Assembly (NCBI GenBank): GCA_002405515.1
Contig: DHLZ01000208.1
Location: forward strand, 2,862 to 21,080
Direction: 5' to 3'
DNA: 18,219 nucleotides
From: Planctomycetaceae bacterium UBA4655
GTDB lineage: Bacteria > Planctomycetota > Planctomycetia > Pirellulales > UBA1268
The position numbers and the translations under genes are program-made. Under the pieces are notes generated by a model that saw only the letters and a program-made list of their open reading frames with translations, searched no databases and was not told the DNA's origin. Positions 8,870 to 17,087 of the stretch are shown here, in pieces. Position 1 is the stretch's first letter. Every line of letters starts with the position of its first letter.

Positions 8870-9363
8870 GTGGTCGAAGCGTTGCTCGGCGAAGCTGGAG
8901 CCGAGGAGGCGAATCTGCTCTACGGCTGCAAGGTCCGCATCAACGATCAGGACGGCTGGATTCCCCGGAGCGCAGCCATCACCGAGGGCTTCACGCCCGT
9001 GGCCGGCGATGTCTGGGGCACCGAGCCCGTGGCGACCTACGCCTTCGGCTGGGAGTTGCCCGACGCGTGGCGATTCGACACCTCGATCCGCTACGCGTGT
9101 GCAGATGGTGAGGAGGGACGGTTCGACCGCTGGATGCCGTCGGTCGTGCTGCGGATTCCGGTGACCGACCGCTGGGAGGTGCATGCCGCGTGGTTCGGCT
9201 CGTGGAGCCAGGGACTCGCCGACGATTCCGTGCGGCCCTTCGCGGGTCCTGGAACGCACTTCATGATCACGCGCGATTCGAGATCGGCTGCCGCATGGGC
9301 TGGGGCCTCACCCGTGATGCGGCGGGCTACTTCGTCGATACCGGTGCTGGCCGGAGGTTTCGT
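8870..9363 (+). pseudogene. Remnant of an outer-membrane 'phenol MetA degradation'-type transporter family protein, frameshifted
   Basis: The plus strand reads YGCKVRINDQDGWIPRSAAI, TEPVATYAFGWELPDAWRFD, FDRWMPSVVLRIPVTDRWEV, HAAWFGSWSQGLADDSVRPF and AGPGTHFMIT. One frame over it continues RFEIGCRMGWGLTRDAAGYF then VDTGAGRRF. This is the C-terminal beta-barrel pattern of the putative outer-membrane family Phenol_MetA_deg, common in planctomycetes. ACGCGCGATTC near 9268-9278 lacks one base relative to the expected ACG-CCG-CGA, which causes the frameshift. The usual stop after the final 'RF' is missing because the gene is joined to the truncated rtcB at about 9361. The N-terminal half is not recognisable. 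Confidence 0.65.
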
Positions 9364-10236
9364 GCGTCTCCTCCCAGGCGAAGTTGTGGTGGTTCTCGAC
9401 GTCGAGGAGCACCTCGGCGCCGAGCCGGCGGGCGATGTGGCGGTGGATGACGGCGTGGTTGGCGGCGGCGTGGCGGCCCATGAGGTTCATCGCTTGCCAG
9501 TCTCGCGGCCCTCGTCGGAATCGAGCGGCAGCCAGGCGAGATGCCGCATCTCGCGGGGCAGCCCTTCGCAGCGGCTCATCGCCAGCTTCGAGTAGTGGTC
9601 GCAGGCCGCCGCGCCGGTTCCCCGCGAGCCGGAATGGGAAAGGATCGCGAGATGGACACCGGCCGCGAGGCCCGGGCCCGTGGCATGCGCCGCCTCGACC
9701 ATGAAGGTGCCGAACTCGACGAAGTGGTTGCCGCTGCCGCTCGTGCCAAGCTGGACCCGCGCCTTGTCCTTGCAATGCCTCGTCACGGGGGAGACGTCCC
9801 AGTCGTCGTCGAGCACCTCGTGCTCCCGCGGCGGCGTGCGGTCGGGATCGCTCCGCGTGCCGAACTGCGATCCCATGCCGAACTGGGGCTACCGCTCGAG
9901 GGCCAGCCCAAGCTGCTCGCGGCGGGATTCGATCCAGCCCTCCGGCAGATCGAGCACCGTCATCATCATCCGGCAGGCGATGTCGACGCCGACGCCGACG
10001 GCATAGGGGATCGCCGCATTCTCGGTCGCGAGCACGCCCCCGATCGGCAGCCCGTAGCCGAGGTGCGCGTCGGGCATGAGCGCCCCGGCGACCGCGACCG
10101 GCAGGAGCGTCGCCTGCCGCACCTGCTCCATGGCTTGTGGCTCGAGCCCGTCGCCCCACTGCCGGCAGGGCACGGGCGTCTCCCGTGGGGGAATCGACGG
10201 CCTGTTGTCGAGGTTTCTGCGGGAGCGACGCGTCAT
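9361..10236 (-). pseudogene. rtcB: Decayed RtcB-family RNA ligase
   Basis: Three minus-strand segments together match one RtcB protein. Segment 1 (10236-9892) includes PDAHLGYGLPIGGVLATENA and PYAVGVGVDIACRMMM, the metal-site region. An in-frame TAG (9891-9889) interrupts it. Segment 2 continues in the same frame: LDDDWDVSPVTRHCKDKARV, QLGTSGSGNHFVEFGTFMVE, LSHSGSRGTGAAACDHYSKL. After RHLAWLPLDSDEGRE a missing base near 9499 shifts the frame. Segment 3 then reads WQAMNLMGRHAAANHAVIH and LLDVENHHNFAWEETHE, and breaks off at the junction near 9361. The C-terminal part, including the His that accepts GMP, is lost. RtcB joins 2',3'-cyclic-phosphate/3'-phosphate RNA ends to 5'-OH. Its ATG overlaps the rhomboid stop (ATGA), so it was once the third gene of this operon. 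Confidence 0.85.
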
Positions 10237-10964
10237 GGCATGTTCATGGCGGCCGAGGAATCATCCGCAAGCGGAGAGTTCGACGGTGCGAGCAAGCGGG
10301 GCATGAGAACCGCCCCGAGGATGCCGCCGGCCACGAAGCCGCCGAGATGGGCGAAGTTGGCCACCATCGGGCTCGTGAAGCCCATGGCAAGCTGCCAGGC
10401 GGCCCAGATCGCGACGACGACGGCGATCCTGCCATCCCGCACGTGGACGAGCCGGCGCCGCCGTACGAGCATCGCGATCAGGCAGCCCATGAGGCCGAAG
10501 ATCGCGCCCGAGGCGCCGACGGTCGGCAGCGGCTCGATCGCGGCTGACGCGAGACCGCCGGCGACACCGGCGGCGAGATAAATGCCGAGCATCGTGAGCG
10601 GTCCGAAGGCGTGCTCGCAGGCGATCCCGACGATGAACAGCGCGACCATGTTGCCGAGGAGATGGTCGCCGCCGCCGTGGAGGAAGAGCGAGGAAACGAG
10701 CCTCCAGACCTCGCCGTCGCCGAGCCTCGCGGCGACGAGGGCCCCGCTCGCCGCGAGGGCCTCGGGGTTCTCCAGGCCGCCGGATGCCACCTGCCACACG
10801 AACGCAGCGCAGCACGCCGCGATCATGGCCTGCGTGATCGGGGGGAAATACCGCATGCCCCGCTCGAACTCGATCCGGCGGTCGGCCGGGGCTTCGTCGA
10901 GCATGTCGGCGGTGAACTGCAGGATCGCCGCCGGCTTCCGGTCGTCGCCTGCCCGGGCGTTCAT
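10233..10964 (-). CDS. Rhomboid-family intramembrane serine protease
   Basis: A 243-residue polytopic membrane protein. Catalytic marks are complete: HLLGN (H101 to N105, matching the oxyanion-side His/Asn of known rhomboids), GASGAIFG with nucleophile S152, and NFAHLGGFVAGG with H206 for the Ser-His dyad. About six or seven hydrophobic segments surround them, beginning near residue 45, with a cytosolic N-terminal extension of about 40 residues and a Ser/Ala-rich tail. It cleaves transmembrane substrates within the bilayer; the substrate is unknown. The ATG at 10964 overlaps the stop of the upstream zinc-ribbon gene (ATGA), which fixes the start and indicates translational coupling. The stop likewise overlaps the start of the decayed rtcB. 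Confidence 0.9.
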   Translation of the reverse strand: MNARAGDDRKPAAILQFTADMLDEAPADRRIEFERGMRYFPPITQAMIAACCAAFVWQVASGGLENPEALAASGALVAARLGDGEVWRLVSSLFLHGGGDHLLGNMVALFIVGIACEHAFGPLTMLGIYLAAGVAGGLASAAIEPLPTVGASGAIFGLMGCLIAMLVRRRRLVHVRDGRIAVVVAIWAAWQLAMGFTSPMVANFAHLGGFVAGGILGAVLMPRLLAPSNSPLADDSSAAMNMP

Positions 10965-11860
10965 CGTTTCTCGCCCGTGTCGAGCATCACGCCGAGGGCG
11001 ACCGCGAGCCTGCGGTCGAGCGACCGCAACGGGTCGGCCGAAAGGTCGAGCACGTAGCGGTCGAACAGCGTGAGCTTGCGGTTGAACTCGCCGAGGCGGT
11101 CGCCGTCGGCGTCGGCACCGCGGACGATGACATAGTTCGTCCGCAGGAGGCCGAAGAGGGGGCCGAGAAATCGGCGGAGGAGCGCCAGGATGATCGAGTC
11201 TTCGAACGCGGTGCAGACCGGCTCGCCTTCGGCATCGTTGACCCGCCACCGCTTCCGGAACAGGTCGAACAGGATGTTCTTCGACATCCTGCCGATCGGT
11301 CCCGCCTTCGGGTCGACGACCGTGAAGTTTCTTCGGATCGGCATGAACTTCGAGTCCTGCAGCACCTCGAGCACGCACTCCTGCCGCGACGGGTCGCGGT
11401 AGAAGGAGACGTGACGCTTCGGGGAGAGTGCGATGATCGTGACGAACCCGGCGACCATCGCAAGCAGCATGCCGACGCCGGTGATGATGCCGCCAAGCGG
11501 AGAGCCGGCGGCCTTGCCTTCGCCATGCACGGCGAACGCAAGGGCCAGGGACGCCCCGAGGAGCCCGAAGATGACGAGCAGCCCCGCGAGGATCGCGAGG
11601 ATGCGACGGAACGGGTAGGTCGGCCTGCGGACGTAGAGGAGCGAGGCATCACGGTCGTCGCGGACGTCGTAGATCTCGTTGATCGAGAGCCGCTTCTGCC
11701 GCAGGAGAAACCGGTCGCGATCGAAGGCCGCATCGGCCTGGGCGGAAATCGCGGGGATCGAGAGCGTCGTGCCGCAGTCGGGGCAGGCGACGCTTCGGCC
11801 GGCCAATTCGTTCTTGAAGGCGAACGCACGGCCGCAGTCGCAGCGGACGTCGATGGGCAT
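10961..11860 (-). CDS. Zinc-ribbon membrane protein with scramblase/LURP-one-like (Tubby-type) C-terminal domain
   Basis: A 299-residue protein with three parts. Residues 7-29 form a short zinc ribbon (C7, C9, C26, C29: CDCGRAFAF...VACPDCG), a common planctomycete N-terminal module. Two hydrophobic segments follow, around residues 90-115 and 125-150. The C-terminal part (NFTVVDPKAGPIGRMSKNIL, WRVNDAEGEPVCTAFEDS, FNRKLTLFDRYVLDLSADP, LDRRLAVALGVMLDTGE) resembles the phospholipid-scramblase/LURP-one-related fold, in which a 12-stranded barrel wraps a central helix. That assignment is from pattern memory. The ATG at 11860 is supported by AGGAG 8 bases upstream. Coupling to a rhomboid protease suggests it could be a partner or substrate of the protease, but this is inference. 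Confidence 0.7.
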   Translation of the reverse strand: MPIDVRCDCGRAFAFKNELAGRSVACPDCGTTLSIPAISAQADAAFDRDRFLLRQKRLSINEIYDVRDDRDASLLYVRRPTYPFRRILAILAGLLVIFGLLGASLALAFAVHGEGKAAGSPLGGIITGVGMLLAMVAGFVTIIALSPKRHVSFYRDPSRQECVLEVLQDSKFMPIRRNFTVVDPKAGPIGRMSKNILFDLFRKRWRVNDAEGEPVCTAFEDSIILALLRRFLGPLFGLLRTNYVIVRGADADGDRLGEFNRKLTLFDRYVLDLSADPLRSLDRRLAVALGVMLDTGEKR

Positions 11861-12012
11861 GGAAGCAACTCCTGTCTCAGGCGGGCGGGCCGCCCTTGTG
11901 GACGGCGGGTACATTGGATCGATTCCCGCCTCGAACTCGAAGTCAGAGTGTAATCCCCCCGGGGAGACGTGGAACACCCCTGTGTCGAATCGCCATTGAC
12001 GGAGTCGCCAGC
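11861..12012. promoter_or_regulatory. Divergent promoter region between the zinc-ribbon gene and hrpB
   Basis: A 152-base spacer separates two divergent start codons, so it should hold promoters for both directions. It includes the ribosome site of the minus-strand gene (AGGAG near 11869-11873) and the GGAG (12001-12004) that supports the TTG start of hrpB. A GC-rich inverted motif (GGGCGG/CCGCCC near 11883-11896) is present. I cannot define -35/-10 boxes with confidence. Confidence 0.45.
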
Positions 12013-14556
12013 TTGACGAGCACCGAGTTGCCGCTGGATCTGCCGGTTCGGCAGGTGCTTGCACGCGCCGTCGAGGCGTCGCGGTCGGGCGCGGTCGTGG
12101 TCACGGCGCCGCCGGGGTCGGGCAAGACGATGCTCGTGCCGGCAGCGATCCTCGACGATCTGCCGGCGGCCTCGCAGGTGCTGCTGCTCCAGCCGCGGCG
12201 GCTCGCGGCGAGGGCCGTGGCCTCCCAGATCGCGCGGCTGCGACGAAGCGAGATCGGCGGAGAGGTCGGCTACATCGTCCGGTTCGACGCCCGCGTCGGC
12301 CGCGACACGCGGCTCGTCGTGGAAACGACCGGCGTCACGCTCCGACGGCTCGAAGACGACTGCTGCCTCGATCGCGTCAACGCCGTCGTGCTCGACGAGT
12401 TCCACGAGCGATCGATCGAGATCGATCTCGTGCTCGGGCTGCTCCTGCGGCTCAAGGAGACCGTGCGTCCCGACCTCCGGATCGTCGTGATGAGCGCCAC
12501 GCTCGATGCGGCGACGGTGAGCCACCGCCTCGGCGGCTGCGAGGTCGTGTCGGCCGATGGAAGGCTTCACCCCGTCGCGGTCCGGTACGAAAAGCGGGGC
12601 TGCCGGGACGACCTTGTCGAGATGGTGGCCCGCAGGGTGCAACAGGCGGTCGCGGCGACGGCTGGGCATGTTCTCGTGTTTCTCCCGGGCGTCGGCGAGA
12701 TCGCGAAGTGCGAGCGGGCCCTCGAGCCGTTTGCGAGATCAGGTGGGCACGACCTCCTGCCGCTCTTTGGCGATCTCCCGCCAGACCGGCAGGATGCCGT
12801 GCTCGAGGAGACGGGGCGACGGAAGATCGTGCTGGCGACGAACGTGGCGGAAACGTCGCTGACGATCCCGGGCGTGACCGCGGTGGTCGATTCCGGGCTC
12901 GTGAGGCGGCTGGTCGTCTGCCACGCGACGGGGCTGCCCCGGCTGGAGCTCGGCCAGATCTCGAAGGCCTCGGCGGAGCAGCGGGCCGGGCGGGCCGGTC
13001 GGACCGGCCCGGGCGAGTGCTACCGGCTGTGGGACGAGGCCTCGCACCACCGGCGGCCCGATGCCGAACGCCCGGAGATCCTGCGTGGGGATCTCGCGGA
13101 GGCATGCCTCCATCTGGCTTCGCTTGGCGAGCGCGCGGCCGCGGCGGATTTTCCCTGGCTCGATTCGCCGCCGCCGGAGAGCCTTGCGACGGCGGAGAGC
13201 CTGCTCGCGCGGCTCGGGGCGACGGACGGGGAAGGTCGGATCACGCCGACAGGCCGCGAGATGGCGAGGCTGCCGGCGCACCCGAGGCTTGCGAGGCTGC
13301 TCCTGGCCGGAGCGCGGCATGGCGTGCTCCGCGAGGCGTCGGTCGCCGCGGCGTTGCTCTCCGATCGGGATCCCTTTCGGGCGGGAGCCCATTCCGGTGG
13401 CGGCCCGAGGGATCGCCAGACGGTCCGCAGCCGCTCCGACGTCGTCGATCGCGTGGTGGCGCTCCAAGCGTTCCATGCCGGAGTGCCGGCCCATTCACTC
13501 GGCATGGATCTCCATGCCGGGGCGGCCGGCGGCGTGCTCAGGGCGGCCGAGCAGCTCTATCGGCTCGTCGAGTCGCCGCTTGCGGCACGGGCGGCCGACC
13601 CGGCGGCGAGCCTCGCGAGATCGCTCCTCGAGGCGTTTCCCGACCGCCTCGTGAGAGGGCGGGAAGGGTCGCGTGACCGCGGCGTCATGGTGGGCGGCCG
13701 CGGCATCCGGCTGGACGCATCGTCGCGGGTCCGCGACGAGCCGCTGCTGCTGGCGATCGATCTCGACGACGCGGGGGGCGAGGCCCGCGTGCGGATGGCG
13801 TCGGCCGTGGAACGGACGTGGCTCGACGACGAATCAGTCGCGGCGAATCTCTCCACCGCGACCGAGCTTCTGTTCAACCCATCGCGGCGGCAGGTCGAGG
13901 CCCGCCGGCGGACCCGTTGGCTCGACCTCGTGCTCGACGAGTCGCCGGCCGCGATCGACGAACCCGAGGCCGCGGCCCGACTGCTGGCGGCGGAGGCTTC
14001 GCGGGAACTCGCCCGCTGGCTGCCGGCAGCCGACTCGGCGGCGGGCTCGCTCCTGGCGCGGCTGCGGTGGCTCGCGGCCGCGGTGCCCGATTCCGGCGTG
14101 CCTGCGATTTCAGAGACCGACATCCTCGCGATGCTCGGCGAGGTCTGCCTCGGCCTGCGATCGCTCGACGAGATTCCAGCCGCCGACTGGAGGCACGCGA
14201 TCGCCTCGAGGATCGGCCATGACACGCTCTCGGAGATCGACCGGCTCGCGCCGGAGCGCATCGATCTGGCCGGGAAGAGCCGACCGCTCGTCTACGAGGC
14301 CGGCCGGCCGCCCGTGCTTGCCGTGAGAATCCAGGAGGTTTTCGGGGTCCGCCAGACGCCGCGGATCGCGGGCGGACGGGTCGCCGTGCTGCTCCACCTG
14401 CTCGGACCCAACATGCGGCCGCAGCAGGTCACCGACGACCTCGAGAGCTTTTGGAAAAACACCTACCCGGTCGTCCGCAAGGAGCTTCGACGCCGCTACC
14501 CGAAGCATGCCTGGCCGGAGGATCCGTTCGCCGTCAGCGGCGGCGCCACGCGGTGA
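12013..14556 (+). CDS. hrpB: ATP-dependent helicase HrpB (DEAH/RHA family)
   Basis: An 847-residue protein with all helicase motifs: Walker A APPGSGKT (residues 32-39), LQPRRLAARAVA (Ia, about 59-70), DEFH (128-131; the DEAH box with Phe in third place), MSATLD (III), NVAETSLTIPGV (V) and QRAGRAGRTGPGECYRLW (VI). A long central region follows, then the HrpB C-terminal domain with PRIAGGRVAVLLHLLGPN and the conserved tail ESFWKNTYPVVRKELRRRYP then KHAWPEDP. Length and architecture fit HrpB. I chose the TTG at 12013 because GGAG lies 8 bases upstream and the frame before it does not look like protein. The 3' end overlaps the convergent methyltransferase gene by 23 bases. HrpB is thought to act on RNA, but its precise role is not well defined. 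Confidence 0.92.
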   Translation: MTSTELPLDLPVRQVLARAVEASRSGAVVVTAPPGSGKTMLVPAAILDDLPAASQVLLLQPRRLAARAVASQIARLRRSEIGGEVGYIVRFDARVGRDTRLVVETTGVTLRRLEDDCCLDRVNAVVLDEFHERSIEIDLVLGLLLRLKETVRPDLRIVVMSATLDAATVSHRLGGCEVVSADGRLHPVAVRYEKRGCRDDLVEMVARRVQQAVAATAGHVLVFLPGVGEIAKCERALEPFARSGGHDLLPLFGDLPPDRQDAVLEETGRRKIVLATNVAETSLTIPGVTAVVDSGLVRRLVVCHATGLPRLELGQISKASAEQRAGRAGRTGPGECYRLWDEASHHRRPDAERPEILRGDLAEACLHLASLGERAAAADFPWLDSPPPESLATAESLLARLGATDGEGRITPTGREMARLPAHPRLARLLLAGARHGVLREASVAAALLSDRDPFRAGAHSGGGPRDRQTVRSRSDVVDRVVALQAFHAGVPAHSLGMDLHAGAAGGVLRAAEQLYRLVESPLAARAADPAASLARSLLEAFPDRLVRGREGSRDRGVMVGGRGIRLDASSRVRDEPLLLAIDLDDAGGEARVRMASAVERTWLDDESVAANLSTATELLFNPSRRQVEARRRTRWLDLVLDESPAAIDEPEAAARLLAAEASRELARWLPAADSAAGSLLARLRWLAAAVPDSGVPAISETDILAMLGEVCLGLRSLDEIPAADWRHAIASRIGHDTLSEIDRLAPERIDLAGKSRPLVYEAGRPPVLAVRIQEVFGVRQTPRIAGGRVAVLLHLLGPNMRPQQVTDDLESFWKNTYPVVRKELRRRYPKHAWPEDPFAVSGGATR

Positions 14557-15313
14557 ACTCCGCGATCGTGTGCTGGTGCTTCCGGGCGGTCTCACGGATC
14601 ACGAACGGGATGTCGCGGCGTTCGATCAATTCGAACGGGCCTGCGACCGCCGCCGTGAGCCCCTCGAGCGACGAGACCGCACGGCCCTCGACGATCCTGC
14701 CGCCAAGCCACTTCTCGGGCGGCGTGTAGGCCTCGAGCCAGGTGTAGGGGGAGGTGATCGCAAGCACGCCGCCGGGCACGATCCGTGCGGCGATGTCGGC
14801 AAGAAACGCGGCGGGATCATGAAGGCGATCGATGAGATTCGCCGCGAGCACGAGGTCGTAGCGGGTGAGATCGGCCGCGAGGTTGCAGGCGTCACCCTGA
14901 AGGAACCGGACGCGTTCGGCGGCCACGCTCGGCAGCGAGGCGGCTCGCTCGACGGAGAGGAGTCCTTCGGTCGGCGCGTGCCAGAAAATCCCGCCGTCGC
15001 GGGCGAGCCGCAATGCCGCCTCGATGAAGCGGTGGGAGAAGTCGATCGCATCGACGTGGAGAAAGTGCCGCGCGAGCTCGAAAGAGGATCGGCCGACGGC
15101 GCACCCGACGTCGAGGCAGCGGGCCCGACCCGCATGTCCGGCCCGCAACGCGGCCGCGACGGCGGCCTCCGCGCAGGCCGCCGGGAAGTTCGGCACGCCG
15201 AGGCACTCCGGTCCGTAGTGGAACTCCAGGTACTCGGCGACCGAGCGATCGGTCTCGTAGAGTCGCGCTCCCTCCGCCAGCGGGCGTGAACCGCTCGGGC
15301 TGCAGCCGCTCAT
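14534..15313 (-). CDS. Putative 4-mercaptohistidine N1-methyltransferase (stand-alone OvoA C-terminal-type)
   Basis: A 259-residue SAM-dependent methyltransferase. It opens with LYETDRSVAEYLEFHYG and GVPNFPAACAE, then the SAM-binding motif I CLDVGCAVGRSSFELARHF (D68, G70, G74) and VDAIDFSHRFI. The centre has LQGDACNLAADLTRYDLVL then AANLIDRLHDPAAFL. The end has VLAITSPYTWLEAYTPPEKW and the very characteristic DIPFVIRETARKHQHTIAEF. This pattern is that of the methyltransferase domain found at the C-terminus of OvoA, which adds the pi-N methyl group in ovothiol A formation. The ATG at 15313 overlaps the stop of the upstream gene (ATGA), so it is translationally coupled. No OvoA sulfoxide-synthase half is present in the window, so its substrate could be imported, made elsewhere in the genome, or different. 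Confidence 0.85.
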   Translation of the reverse strand: MSGCSPSGSRPLAEGARLYETDRSVAEYLEFHYGPECLGVPNFPAACAEAAVAAALRAGHAGRARCLDVGCAVGRSSFELARHFLHVDAIDFSHRFIEAALRLARDGGIFWHAPTEGLLSVERAASLPSVAAERVRFLQGDACNLAADLTRYDLVLAANLIDRLHDPAAFLADIAARIVPGGVLAITSPYTWLEAYTPPEKWLGGRIVEGRAVSSLEGLTAAVAGPFELIERRDIPFVIRETARKHQHTIAEFTAWRRR

Positions 15314-16344
15314 GCGACGACCCCGGCCGCCGCAGGCTGCTTTCGCCGTTCGTCGAAGCACGCCCGCACCCGGCCGGCCGCCGCCAGCCCCTCGACGAGA
15401 TCCGGCGGGATGTCTCCGGCGGCGCCGAGCAGCGATCCGACGACCGCGCCGCGGTGGCAGTTGTCGCCGCCGACGGTCGCATTGGCGACCACGCCCCCGC
15501 GGAAATCGTCGGCATGCCGCCAGGCCAGAAACAGCGCCGCAGGGAACGCGTCGGGAATGTAGCAGGCGGGACTCAAGATCCTGCCGACGACGATGCGGTC
15601 GGCGTGGTCCTCCCACTGTCGCAGCTTCGCCTTCGAGATCCACGCCGAGCCGTGCTCGAGGATGCTGTCGCGGAGCGACGCACCGCCGGCGACGTCCAGC
15701 AGCATCTTCACGAGGGCGTCGGCGGCGGCGAGCACCCCGGCGTCCTTGTGGGTGAGGCCGACGTGGGTCTGCACAATGCCGCGAAGGTCCACGGGGGATG
15801 TCGAGCCCGCGAGCACCGCGACGATCGCCGGCACCGGCACGAGGCCGCCGATGTGGACGTCCGCCCCGCCGCAGGCGAGCGGCTTCACGCCCCGGGAGAG
15901 GTTCGTGAAGAAGATCCGGTGATACTCCTCGACATAGGTGTCGCGGTGGCGGCCGGGCGTCCGCATGAACTCGATGTAGTGGTCGCACCAGGCGGCTGGG
16001 TCGTAGCCGCCGCGGGCGAGAATGAATTCGGCGAGTTCGAACGCGAGCTTTTGGTTGAGCGTGTTCTCCCCGGCACGAAGCAACTGGTGGTAGTGGATGC
16101 CGCGTTTGCCCCAGGAGGCCGCCTGGTCGTGGAGGATCTCCCCTTTTTCGTTCGCCGCCACGTAGCTCGACCGCCAGAGGATGCTGTCGGGATGGGGCGA
16201 CTTCGGCTCGCGGTATCCGGCGATCGCCCCATAGTCGCGGTCGAGCGTCTCACGGTCGTAGTACCAGTGCACTGGCATCGCGATGGCGTCGGCCACGAGC
16301 GACCCGAGGAAGGCGTTTGGAAGGGGGGAAAGCGGACAGCTCAT
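15310..16344 (-). CDS. ADP-ribosylglycohydrolase-fold protein (DraG/crystallin-J1-like) with substituted metal-site motifs
   Basis: A 344-residue protein whose N-terminus AFLGSLVADAIAMPVHWYYD and C-terminal VGGDNCHRGAVVGSLLGAAG place it in the ADP-ribosylglycohydrolase family. Classical members bind two Mg2+ through a TDDT-like motif and a C-terminal GGDTDT motif. Here the corresponding places appear to read GENTLN (about 92-97) and GGDNCH (292-297, D294 kept), so several acidic ligands are replaced. It may have altered metal use, another substrate, or no hydrolase activity. The start overlaps the ATPase stop and the stop overlaps the methyltransferase start, both by ATGA, so it is the middle gene of a coupled set. 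De-ADP-ribosylation is the family role; what this member does is unknown. Confidence 0.8.
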   Translation of the reverse strand: MSCPLSPLPNAFLGSLVADAIAMPVHWYYDRETLDRDYGAIAGYREPKSPHPDSILWRSSYVAANEKGEILHDQAASWGKRGIHYHQLLRAGENTLNQKLAFELAEFILARGGYDPAAWCDHYIEFMRTPGRHRDTYVEEYHRIFFTNLSRGVKPLACGGADVHIGGLVPVPAIVAVLAGSTSPVDLRGIVQTHVGLTHKDAGVLAAADALVKMLLDVAGGASLRDSILEHGSAWISKAKLRQWEDHADRIVVGRILSPACYIPDAFPAALFLAWRHADDFRGGVVANATVGGDNCHRGAVVGSLLGAAGDIPPDLVEGLAAAGRVRACFDERRKQPAAAGVVA

Positions 16345-17069
16345 GCGAGGATCCTGTCGAGAAAACGCCGCACGACCGGCGGGGCTTGTTCCGAGAAGAT
16401 CGTAGCGGCGGGGCCGTGGGCGGCCACCTCGCCGGCGGCGATGAAGGCCACCTCGTCGGCGACCCTCCGGGCGAAGGCCATCTCGTGGGTCACGAGCACG
16501 AACCGGGTGCCCGAGGCCTTCAGCTCGCCGATCATCGAGAGCACCTCCCCCCGCATCTCGGGGTCGAGCGCGCTTGTCGGCTCGTCGAGGAAGAGCATCC
16601 TCGGCCGCACGACGAGCGCCCGCAGGATCGCGATCCGCTGCTTCTGGCCGCCGGAGAGCTCGCTCGGCCGCTTGTGGGCATGATCGGCGAGGCAGAACCG
16701 CGCCAGCGGCTCCCGGACCCGCTCGATCGCCTCCGGCCGCGTGAGCCGGTGGACATGGACGAGCGGGAGGAGCAGATTCTCGAGGGCCGACAAATGGGGA
16801 AAGAGGTTGTAGGCCTGGAAGACCGTGCCGACGGTCATTCGGTAGGCCCTGAGCGACTCCTCGTCGCGGGGCAGGGGCCGGCCCTCGAACCGGACCTCAC
16901 CCGCGACCGGCAGGTCGAGCCCCGCGAGGATCCGCAGGAGCGTCGACTTGCCGCCGCCGCTCGGCCCGATGAGGACAAGCGCGCGGATGTCGCCGGTGGC
17001 CAGCGAGCAGCCGCGGAGGACATCCGTGGTTCCGAACCGCTGCCGCACGTCGATGCACTCGAGCCGCAT
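16341..17069 (-). CDS. Polar amino-acid-type ABC transporter ATPase (GlnQ/HisP-like)
   Basis: A 242-residue ABC ATPase with Walker A GPSGGGKST (35-43), Q-loop VFQAYNLFPHLSALEN, signature LSGGQKQRIAI, Walker B MLFLDEPTSALDPE and switch VTHEM. The 'FQAYNLFPHLSALENLLLP' run and the length are typical of the polar amino-acid uptake family. It follows the permease by 18 bases with a GGGAG ribosome site 6 bases before its ATG. Its stop overlaps the next gene (ATGA). It powers import through the adjacent permease, probably as a homodimer. The specific substrate cannot be deduced from the ATPase. Confidence 0.93.
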   Translation of the reverse strand: MRLECIDVRQRFGTTDVLRGCSLATGDIRALVLIGPSGGGKSTLLRILAGLDLPVAGEVRFEGRPLPRDEESLRAYRMTVGTVFQAYNLFPHLSALENLLLPLVHVHRLTRPEAIERVREPLARFCLADHAHKRPSELSGGQKQRIAILRALVVRPRMLFLDEPTSALDPEMRGEVLSMIGELKASGTRFVLVTHEMAFARRVADEVAFIAAGEVAAHGPAATIFSEQAPPVVRRFLDRILA

Positions 17070-17087
17070 GAATCGCTCCCGCCTGCC

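Noticed and set aside
9308..10159. The 283-residue minus-strand frame taken as an intact gene of its own
   Set aside because: Only its C-terminal third is RtcB sequence; the N-terminal two thirds are out of frame with the conserved RtcB motifs. It is a by-product of the frameshift.
9541..10581. A 346-residue plus-strand frame opposite rtcB and the rhomboid gene
   Set aside because: Both minus-strand genes have strong catalytic motifs; this frame is a shadow and shows no family pattern.
10987..12669. A 560-residue minus-strand frame spanning the zinc-ribbon gene and the start of hrpB
   Set aside because: It is in a different frame from the zinc-ribbon gene, which has a ribosome site and domain motifs, and it runs antisense into the hrpB helicase motifs.
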